Positions 16,120 through 22,456 of a stretch of DNA of 25,660 nt are shown piece by piece. The position numbers were made by a program, and so were the translations under genes. The stretch is from NCBI GenBank assembly GCA_004525335.1, contig SPCL01000009.1, positions 1 to 25,660 of the forward strand, in the 5' to 3' direction. Each line of letters starts with the position of its first letter. Within the stretch, counting starts at the first letter, position 1. Below the pieces are notes generated by a model. It saw only the letters and a program-made list of their open reading frames with translations, searched no databases and was not told the DNA's origin. This DNA comes from Thermodesulfobacteriales bacterium. Its GTDB lineage: Bacteria > Desulfobacterota_D > UBA1144 > Nemesobacterales > UBA2774.

Positions 16120-16872
16120 CTATTTAACTTTGTAGGGTAGAGATAAATCCCCGGAAAGCACATCGTATACTTCATATACACCAAGTAAAGGTCGTTTTTC
16201 ATCTGTAGTGTTCACTTCCATATATGCGCTTACTGCATCATAATTAAATTCCTTTTTATTGTCTATGCGCTGTGCGGGGACTAAGACTTTCAAATTGTTT
16301 TGACTGGCAACTACAGAGTAACCTGGAGAGTCCATAAACATTGGCATTGCCGGGTTCGTAGGGGGAAGAACTACGGATTTATCCTCCTTCTTAAACTCGA
16401 TTACAGATAGTCCGCCTTTGACTCGTTTATCGGGCCCCAGAACTACCCAATGCGTGTGCCACGTAACTCCGTCATTTTCATAATTGCCGTCATTGTTCTC
16501 ATCCCAAAGCGGCGTATCGTCAAAATCCGGGTGGGCAGTTACTGCTAGAGCAACTATTCCCTCCATTTTATTAAAACCAACATCCTCAGATTTTAGACTC
16601 GTTGGGAAAACATAACCAAGCACTGGGGCACCGTTTAGCTCTCCGCGAGTATTGGGTACGGTCTTTCCTACTTTACCCTCTGTTGTTGCTTCAAATACCA
16701 GAAGGTCAAGATCGCCCATATAGCTTACTTTTGCGCTCTTAATTTGAAGATCTTTAGTGTTGAGCGCTTTTATCTCATCCTCTAAAGCCACCTGGCCCAA
16801 GACTAACGAGCTTCCAGATATAAAAGCTATCAATGCTAAAAAGCTCGGCAATAATATTCTTGATAATGTCAT
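16120..16872 (-). CDS. Secreted protein of unknown function with an Asp/Asn-rich loop
   Basis: 250 residues; I do not recognise a named family. The N-terminus is a signal peptide (hydrophobic core about 5-22, likely cut near VLG-QV at 26-27), so the protein is exported. The middle has AVTAHPDFDDTP, then WDENNDGNYENDG, which looks like a Ca-binding DxNxDG loop, followed directly by TWHTHWVVLGPD with two histidines that could hold a metal. The rest appears beta-rich and ends in YEVYDVLSGDLSLPYKVK. It has a strong AAGGAGG six bases before the ATG. It is divergent from the MarR gene and its promoter carries one of the two shared operator copies, so it is very probably a target of that regulator. 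Confidence 0.8.
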   Translation of the reverse strand: MTLSRILLPSFLALIAFISGSSLVLGQVALEDEIKALNTKDLQIKSAKVSYMGDLDLLVFEATTEGKVGKTVPNTRGELNGAPVLGYVFPTSLKSEDVGFNKMEGIVALAVTAHPDFDDTPLWDENNDGNYENDGVTWHTHWVVLGPDKRVKGGLSVIEFKKEDKSVVLPPTNPAMPMFMDSPGYSVVASQNNLKVLVPAQRIDNKKEFNYDAVSAYMEVNTTDEKRPLLGVYEVYDVLSGDLSLPYKVK

Positions 16873-16895
16873 TTAAAACCTCCTTGATTTATTAA

Positions 16896-16910
16896 GTATC
16901 GAGTCGAAAC
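16896..16910. promoter_or_regulatory. Operator copy 1 (secreted-protein promoter)
   Basis: GTATCGAGTCGAAAC, a 15-bp near-palindrome (6 of 7 positions pair around the central base). It lies immediately downstream of the minus-strand -10 and covers the predicted transcription start, a classic repressor position. Copy 2, in inverted orientation, differs at one base. Confidence 0.65.
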
Positions 16911-16911
16911 C

Positions 16912-16940
16912 ATTATGCATCTTGAATTTGTATTTGTCAA
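16912..16940 (-). promoter_or_regulatory. Promoter of the secreted-protein gene
   Basis: Minus strand: perfect TTGACA (16940-16935), 17-base spacer, CATAAT (16917-16912). Its -35 overlaps the plus-strand -35 of the MarR gene by five bases. Confidence 0.7.
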
Positions 16941-16962
16941 GCTTGTTTCGACACGATACAAT
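16934..16962 (+). promoter_or_regulatory. Promoter of the MarR-type regulator gene
   Basis: TTGTCA (16934-16939), 17-base spacer, TACAAT (16957-16962). The predicted start is at about 16969-16970, the first base of the ATG, so the transcript is probably leaderless. No Shine-Dalgarno exists. Confidence 0.65.
16945..16959. promoter_or_regulatory. Operator copy 2 (MarR gene promoter)
   Basis: GTTTCGACACGATAC is the reverse complement of copy 1 at 14 of 15 positions. It fills the -35/-10 spacer and overlaps the -10 of the MarR gene. Centre-to-centre distance to copy 1 is 49 bases. Confidence 0.65.
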
Positions 16963-16969
16963 ATATGGA

Positions 16970-17551
16970 ATGGAAAAAACTAAGATAGCATCTCTTATTG
17001 AAAGAATAGGTAATTTGCTTCGCTCTGAGGAAAGGGCATCTGGGGCTGATTCCGGACTTCAATCTGTGCATGTACAAATACTTAGCTATCTCTATCAATG
17101 TAACCGCTACAGCAATACTCCAGCCGGAGTAACAGAATTTATAGGTTCTACAAAAGGCACAACTTCACAGAGTATAAATATTTTGGAGAAGAAGGGGTTC
17201 ATTAAAAAATATATAGATGATGAGGACGGCAGGGTTATACGTCTGTACCTTACTGAGAAAGGTGAGGATTTTATAAAAAAGGAGTTTCCGCCAACTGATT
17301 TTTGTAGTGCTCTTGATACTTTTAGTACAAAAGATTCCGATTACCTTTCTCAACTTTTAACAAAACTACTTGTTCAGCTTCAGTTAGAAAATAAGAGTAA
17401 GCTCTTTGGTGTGTGTCATACATGCAATCACTTCAAAAAATTTGGATTAGGCGACACGCACCAATGTGGACTGACTTTAGAGCCGCTCAGCGAAAAAGAA
17501 AGTTTTCTAATTTGCCGAGAACACGAACAGTCGACCAAAAAAGCTGTTTAA
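16970..17551 (+). CDS. MarR-family regulator with a four-cysteine C-terminal tail
   Basis: 193 residues. The winged helix-turn-helix spans about 32-104: HVQILSYLY, a recognition region around GTTSQSINILEKKGFI, then the wing DDEDGRVIRLYLTEKG. A C-terminal extension carries Cys149 and Cys152 (CHTC), Cys166 (CGLTLEPL) and Cys182 (CREH). This arrangement could bind zinc or iron, or sense oxidation; that is inference. Start: the frame is open from 16922, but that stretch contains the promoter, so the ATG at 16970 is preferred. It is divergent from the secreted-protein gene with matching operators on both sides, implying autoregulation and repression of that gene. It converges with the DUF3179 gene 22 bases away. 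Confidence 0.9.
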   Translation: MEKTKIASLIERIGNLLRSEERASGADSGLQSVHVQILSYLYQCNRYSNTPAGVTEFIGSTKGTTSQSINILEKKGFIKKYIDDEDGRVIRLYLTEKGEDFIKKEFPPTDFCSALDTFSTKDSDYLSQLLTKLLVQLQLENKSKLFGVCHTCNHFKKFGLGDTHQCGLTLEPLSEKESFLICREHEQSTKKAV

Positions 17552-17573
17552 TGTTTACCCTCTAATATGTCAG

Positions 17574-18968
17574 TTACAAGATTAGCTCGGTGTTTGAATA
17601 CGCACCATACCAGCCGAACCAAAATGCTCGATGAGCAGGCAGACGGTAAAGCTCTTTACCATCCGGTGAGGTTAACTTAGATTCAGTTAAAACCCATTTA
17701 TTGCCGTTGACATCGGTGACAGATCTGTTTTGATCCCAATCTTTAAAATTGAGACCTTTTGACTCATACACTCTAGCTGCTCCTGACATATCAGTTAGGA
17801 CAACAAAATCTAAGTCTTCAATCTGTTTGTTATAGACCGGGTTCTTCGCCAAATACTCAACACTTATCGCTAAAGGTTTTTCAGGATACTGGCTGAATAT
17901 TAATCCGAGCACTTCATCTTTATTCTTAAGCCGTTTATCAAGCTTGGGCACATTAAACATTAGCTCGTCTGTTGCGAAGTATTCTCTATACGCGGCGCCT
18001 TCTGCGTAATCCCTTTTATGTCCTGTTTCCAATGAAAGCACTTTTGTTCCAGGGTGTCTCTTTTTCCACTCGCCCCAAGTTGTAGTCACGACACTCATAC
18101 GTTCAAGCTCTATATCCTTATCGGCAAGTGGTCCTATCACTGGTTTACCCCAGAGAGTATTCCAAAGTGATTGTGTTTCTTTGTCATACATAAGTTTATT
18201 TGACCTGTACAAAAACCCGCTTGTCCCTATTTGATGATTAACACCATTATGCACAGTGTTATATAGAATCATCGACCCACATAGAGTGCAGTAAACGCCC
18301 GCCACAGGTTGATCACCTACGTTGTCGACGAACATCTCATGCCAGGCCATAATTCGCTTAGGGTAAGCTCTGGCGTCTCCATTTACCTCAATTCCAAATA
18401 CGATATTGTCATCATCTAAGTATTTAGCTTCTTTGGCATCGATCATTTTGGGGGATCTCAAAGGCGGTATGCCGTCTTGTCTAACGCCGCCCCATCTGAC
18501 TTCATCAAGTCTTATCTTAGAAGTGTGATCACTTGAGAAATAACCTGCAAACTTTGGGTCAATCAGACCGTATAGCAGGGATTTAAATTCAGGGTATTGA
18601 GCATGTACCATTTCGTCGTTATTCCAAATCCTCTCGTACCATTTATCAAGCTCGTATCCGTAGTCCTTTCCAGTTTTTTCTTCTAAAAGCTTTATCAGCT
18701 TTGCAGAAAATGCCGGGTCGTTGCTGAGATAGATTACTTCGATCACCATTATCGGGAATGTAGGTTCCCAGTTCTCGCTTATATATTTAAATGCTTTCTC
18801 TTTATCTTCCCGAGGGGATGCCACAAGTGCTACAAATGACACAGGGACGATATTTTCTTTCGATACTGAAGATAAAGTTTCCTGCGAATGAGATCGCTCA
18901 GAATATCCAATAAGTTTAAGAATAAACAGTACTGATAAAGTAATATTGATTAGCCTTTTGTTTCTCAT
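17574..18968 (-). CDS. Exported DUF3179-domain protein
   Basis: 464 residues. The N-terminus (about 1-28) is a signal sequence or anchor with a possible cut after SHS. The DUF3179 domain runs from about 150 to the end: DDDNIVFGIEVNGDARAYPKRIMAWHE (His210), VYCTLCGSMILYN with Cys227 and Cys230 as a CxxC, SGFLYRSNKLMYDKETQSLW, then TTTWGEWKKRHPGTKVLS. The family is widespread, exported and without an established function; the conserved Cys pair and His suggest metal or redox chemistry (inference). About 120 residues precede the domain and match nothing I recognise. The ATG lacks a Shine-Dalgarno. Confidence 0.88.
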   Translation of the reverse strand: MRNKRLINITLSVLFILKLIGYSERSHSQETLSSVSKENIVPVSFVALVASPREDKEKAFKYISENWEPTFPIMVIEVIYLSNDPAFSAKLIKLLEEKTGKDYGYELDKWYERIWNNDEMVHAQYPEFKSLLYGLIDPKFAGYFSSDHTSKIRLDEVRWGGVRQDGIPPLRSPKMIDAKEAKYLDDDNIVFGIEVNGDARAYPKRIMAWHEMFVDNVGDQPVAGVYCTLCGSMILYNTVHNGVNHQIGTSGFLYRSNKLMYDKETQSLWNTLWGKPVIGPLADKDIELERMSVVTTTWGEWKKRHPGTKVLSLETGHKRDYAEGAAYREYFATDELMFNVPKLDKRLKNKDEVLGLIFSQYPEKPLAISVEYLAKNPVYNKQIEDLDFVVLTDMSGAARVYESKGLNFKDWDQNRSVTDVNGNKWVLTESKLTSPDGKELYRLPAHRAFWFGWYGAYSNTELIL

Positions 18969-18981
18969 GGTAAGGGATTAG

Positions 18982-19011
18982 ATTGTATTAATAGAAAAAA
19001 GGTGCAGTTAA
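18982..19011 (-). promoter_or_regulatory. Candidate promoter of the DUF3179 gene
   Basis: Minus strand: TTAACT (19011-19006), 18-base spacer, TACAAT (18987-18982), 13 bases before the ATG. Moderate match only. Confidence 0.35.
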
Positions 19012-19115
19012 TATAATTCGTTTTCAAATCTATTATATTACGCGTAGTTGCGGTGGTGTAGGTATGATGAAGGGCTTTTAATCTTCTAATACCTGTCCAT
19101 TTTTTTATTTTCTGG

Positions 19116-19121
19116 TATAAT
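19116..19121 (+). promoter_or_regulatory. Candidate -10 box upstream of tig
   Basis: A perfect TATAAT 83 bases before the tig ATG, with a weak -35 (TGTCCA at 19094). A second TATAAT lies about 40 bases upstream of the ATG. Either could drive tig; the 236-base gap has no gene. Confidence 0.3.
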
Positions 19122-19204
19122 AAGCCGCTTGAATTGAATATTAAGTGCTTCAAAACACTGAAAAATATAATTAAAATTTATACAAATCTAAGGGGTTTGA
19201 GAAT

Positions 19205-20515
19205 ATGAAAATTAATATGGAAAGTTTGAGTGCAACTCAGAGGAAGCTGCATGTAACAATTCCGGCTGATGTTGTTAAGCAAGAGCGTGATTCTATATTT
19301 AAAGAGATATATCATGTGGCTAAAGTAAAGGGGTTTCGCCCCGGCAAAGCACCTGTAAAGGTAGTTGAGAATATGTATAAAAGCGAAATTCTAAGCGAAA
19401 CTATGCAGAAACTACTCTCTAAGACACTTGAAGACGCGCTCAGAGAAGCTGAAGTTAATCCTCTTAACCGCCCCGAGATAACCCCTCCTGATAATCTTGA
19501 GCTAGATAAAGATTTTGAATATACAGTAGTGTTTGAAGTTCTACCTGAAATTGAACTCGGACAGTATAAAGAACTAAAACTCAAGAAAGAAAAACAGGTT
19601 GTAAAAGAAGAAGATGTTGAGCTTTCAATTCAGCACCTTCGTGAACATAAGGCTGAAACAACTCCTTATGAGAAGAAGGAGGCTGTAAAAGACGGCGATG
19701 TGGTTATAGTGGATTTTGAAGGATCACTTGATGGAGAGCCGCTGGAAGACCTAAAGCGTAAGGATGTTCAGTTTGTAATAGGCGAGAACAAAATGATCCC
19801 GGAGTTTGAAGAAGCTGTTTTGGGGATGAAAAAAGAAGAGGAAAAAGAATTTGACGTCACATATGATGAGACTTTCCCAATTGAACACGCACGTGGAAAA
19901 GCCATACATTATATTCTCAAGCTAAAAGATGTTTTAAAAAGAACCATGCCCGAGGTAGATGATGAGCTTGCCAAGAGTATTGGACTAGAATCATTGGATG
20001 AGCTTAAAACTAAGATAAAAGAGGATCTGGGCCACCAATTAGAGAAGCAGGCTCAGGTAACAATGAGAAGACAGCTCATGGATCTTTTAATTGTAGAAAA
20101 TCCCTCAATAGAGGCGCCTCAAAGCCTTGTAGAGCAAGAGGCAGAAAGACTTGTACAAAGCGTTCAACAGAATGCAGAACAGCAGGGGATTCCTCCTATG
20201 GATATTAGTGAGCAACAATTGAATGAAATAAGAGATCACGCCCTAAGAAATGTTAAGGCTTCACTCGTACTGGGAGAGATTTCCAGAAAAGAGGAGATTC
20301 GTGTCTCTGATGAAGATATTAACGAAAATCTTAGCTCCATTGCCCAGCAATATAATATGGGGACGGATCAGATACGTGAATTATATGAACAAAATAATTT
20401 ATTAGAAGGGCTTGAAGCTACTCTCGCAGAGCGAAAAGTTATTGATTTTATTGTAGAAAACGCCGAGATCGATGAGGTTGTGGCAGAAGAAAATCCCGTT
20501 GACAAAAATCCGTAG
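19205..20515 (+). CDS. tig: Trigger factor (ribosome-associated chaperone/prolyl isomerase)
   Basis: 436 residues, the full three-domain form. Seen: N-terminal ribosome-binding domain with the signature GFRPGKAP (43-50); the central FKBP-type PPIase domain (about 155-245) with DGDVVIVDFEGSLDGEPL and GKAIHYILKLKDV; and a helical C-terminal substrate-binding region rich in Gln and Glu. It meets nascent chains at the ribosome exit and has weak proline isomerase activity. clpP starts 20 bases after its stop, the common tig-clpP-clpX-lon order. The last tig codons contain the -35 of a clpP promoter. GGGG nine bases before the ATG may serve for ribosome binding. Confidence 0.97.
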   Translation: MKINMESLSATQRKLHVTIPADVVKQERDSIFKEIYHVAKVKGFRPGKAPVKVVENMYKSEILSETMQKLLSKTLEDALREAEVNPLNRPEITPPDNLELDKDFEYTVVFEVLPEIELGQYKELKLKKEKQVVKEEDVELSIQHLREHKAETTPYEKKEAVKDGDVVIVDFEGSLDGEPLEDLKRKDVQFVIGENKMIPEFEEAVLGMKKEEEKEFDVTYDETFPIEHARGKAIHYILKLKDVLKRTMPEVDDELAKSIGLESLDELKTKIKEDLGHQLEKQAQVTMRRQLMDLLIVENPSIEAPQSLVEQEAERLVQSVQQNAEQQGIPPMDISEQQLNEIRDHALRNVKASLVLGEISRKEEIRVSDEDINENLSSIAQQYNMGTDQIRELYEQNNLLEGLEATLAERKVIDFIVENAEIDEVVAEENPVDKNP

Positions 20516-20527
20516 TATCAGTATACT
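20499..20527 (+). promoter_or_regulatory. clpP promoter overlapping the end of tig
   Basis: Perfect TTGACA (20499-20504, within the last tig codons), 17-base spacer, TATACT (20522-20527). The predicted start is at 20534-20536, on the clpP ATG, and no Shine-Dalgarno lies between, so a leaderless clpP mRNA is expected. Confidence 0.65.
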
Positions 20528-20535
20528 CATCTGTA

Positions 20536-21135
20536 ATGTCCAGCTATGTACCTATCGTAATTGAGCAAACCAGCAGGGGCGAGAGGGCATATGATATTTT
20601 TTCCCGTTTATTAAAAGACAGGATTGTTTTTATTGGTTCTATGATTACTGACGCTGTCGCTGACACTGTAATAGCACAGCTCCTATTCCTAGAATCTGAA
20701 AACCCGGAAAAAGATATTTATGTCTATGTAAATTCCCCCGGTGGTCATGTAACTTCAGGGCTCGCTATCTATGACACAATGCAATATGTAAAACCTGATG
20801 TTGCAACTATGTGCATGGGCCAGGCTGCGAGCATGGGGGCGGTGCTCTTAGCTGCCGGCACGAGTGGTAAGAGATATGCTCTTCCTCATGCCAGAGTTAT
20901 GATTCATCAGGTGCTCGGTGGAGTTGAGGGGCAGGCTACTGATATCGAAATACATGCAAGAGAAATCCTTAGAATTCGCGAAGATTTAAACGAAATCCTA
21001 GCACGCCATACAAATCAGCCGATTGATAAAATTCGAGTAGACACAGAAAGAGATTTTTTCCTAAAACCAAAAGATGCCTTAGAATATGGACTTATTGATG
21101 CTATAATTACCCATAGAGAGGAGGCGGCCAAATGA
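20536..21135 (+). CDS. clpP: ATP-dependent Clp protease proteolytic subunit
   Basis: Serine protease forming the double-heptamer chamber that works with ClpX. 199 residues. Seen: catalytic triad Ser99 (GQAASMGA), His124 (RVMIHQ) and Asp173 (ERDFFL), exactly two residues offset from mature E. coli numbering. It starts MSSYVPIVIEQTSRGERAYDIFSRLL, without a long propeptide. The start has no ribosome-binding site, but a near-consensus promoter ends eight bases before the ATG. The stop overlaps the clpX start (ATGA), so the two partners are translationally coupled. Confidence 0.98.
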   Translation: MSSYVPIVIEQTSRGERAYDIFSRLLKDRIVFIGSMITDAVADTVIAQLLFLESENPEKDIYVYVNSPGGHVTSGLAIYDTMQYVKPDVATMCMGQAASMGAVLLAAGTSGKRYALPHARVMIHQVLGGVEGQATDIEIHAREILRIREDLNEILARHTNQPIDKIRVDTERDFFLKPKDALEYGLIDAIITHREEAAK

Positions 21136-22409
21136 CTTCGAAAAAGGACGCTAAAGAGGGAAAACTATATTGCTCTTTTTGCGGAAAGAGCCAAAAAGAA
21201 GTTAGAAAGCTCATTGCCGGGCCAACAGTATACATTTGTAACGAATGTATAGAGCTCTGTAATGAGATAATTGCTGATGAAGAAGCAAAAGAAGGTGTAC
21301 TCAAAAAACGCTATTCCAGTCTTCCGACACCTCCTGAAATAAAAAAATTCCTAGACGAATATGTAATAGGGCAGACTAGGGCAAAGAAAATATTGGCCGT
21401 AGCTGTTTATAACCACTACAAAAGAGTGGAGCTAAACGCCTACTCAAACGGAAAAAGAAACGTTGACGTAGAGGTGCAGAAAAGCAACAGCCTTATGATG
21501 GGCCCCACAGGTAGTGGTAAGACCTTGCTAGCACAAACTTTAGCTAGATTCTTGGATGTGCCGTTTACAATTGTTGACGCTACTTGTTATACTGAGGCGG
21601 GTTATGTTGGTGAAGACGTAGAAAATATGATAGTTAGTCTTTTACAAGCCGCAGATTATGACCTTGAAAGGGCTTCAAAAGGTATTATATATATAGATGA
21701 GATCGACAAGCTGGCCCGTAAATCCGGAGATAGCCCTTCAATTACAAGGGATGTTTCTGGTGAAGGTGTTCAGCAAGCCCTTCTCAAAATTATGGAAGGC
21801 ACAAAAGCAAATGTACCGCCCAAAGGCGGCAGAAAACATCCTCAGCAGGAGTTCCTGCAGATAGATACGACAAATATTCTTTTTATATGCGGTGGTGCTT
21901 TTGTTGGTCTTGAAGACATTATTAAGCAGAGAATTGGAGAGAAATCAATAGGATTTGAAGCAAGTCTCGGAAATATAGATGAAAAGGATCTTGGAGCAGT
22001 TCTAAGGGCGGTACAACCAGAGGATCAAATACTCTTTGGCCTTATTCCTGAATTTGTAGGAAGGATACCGGTTATAGCTACATTAGAAGAATTAAGCGAA
22101 GAATCATTTATAGAGATTCTTACAAAGCCTAAAAATGCGATCATTAAGCAGTTCCAAAAGCTAATGGAGCTTGAAGGTGTTGAGCTTGAAGTTACAGATG
22201 AGGCTCTTGCTGAAATTGCCCGTGAAGCCATTAAGAGAAAAACGGGCGCAAGAGGCCTAAGAGCTATCATTGAAACTACTATGCTTGATATTTCTTACGA
22301 AGTTCCATCATTAAAAGGACTTACACGTTGCGTTATATCTGAAGAGGTGATAAAGGGTACGGGCGATCCCCTGTTTATTTATGAAGAGGAGGCCCGCTTA
22401 GGTACATAA
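21132..22409 (+). CDS. clpX: ATP-dependent Clp protease ATP-binding subunit ClpX
   Basis: AAA+ unfoldase delivering tagged proteins to ClpP. 425 residues. Seen: N-terminal zinc-binding domain with paired CxxC motifs (CSFCGK and CNECIELC), Walker A GPTGSGKT (124-131), Walker B IIYIDEIDK, and the C-terminal KTGARGLRAIIE sensor-2 segment. GAGGAGG before the ATG lies inside the end of clpP and serves as the ribosome-binding site. lon follows after 47 bases. Confidence 0.98.
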   Translation: MTSKKDAKEGKLYCSFCGKSQKEVRKLIAGPTVYICNECIELCNEIIADEEAKEGVLKKRYSSLPTPPEIKKFLDEYVIGQTRAKKILAVAVYNHYKRVELNAYSNGKRNVDVEVQKSNSLMMGPTGSGKTLLAQTLARFLDVPFTIVDATCYTEAGYVGEDVENMIVSLLQAADYDLERASKGIIYIDEIDKLARKSGDSPSITRDVSGEGVQQALLKIMEGTKANVPPKGGRKHPQQEFLQIDTTNILFICGGAFVGLEDIIKQRIGEKSIGFEASLGNIDEKDLGAVLRAVQPEDQILFGLIPEFVGRIPVIATLEELSEESFIEILTKPKNAIIKQFQKLMELEGVELEVTDEALAEIAREAIKRKTGARGLRAIIETTMLDISYEVPSLKGLTRCVISEEVIKGTGDPLFIYEEEARLGT

Positions 22410-22456
22410 GGTATTTAGGTGCATAGGATGTAATTCCAGTTGTAAAGGAGAATGAC

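Noticed and set aside
16922..16969. Upstream extension of the MarR protein from 16922
   Set aside because: That stretch contains the -35, -10 and operator; the MarR N-terminal helix begins naturally at the ATG at 16970.
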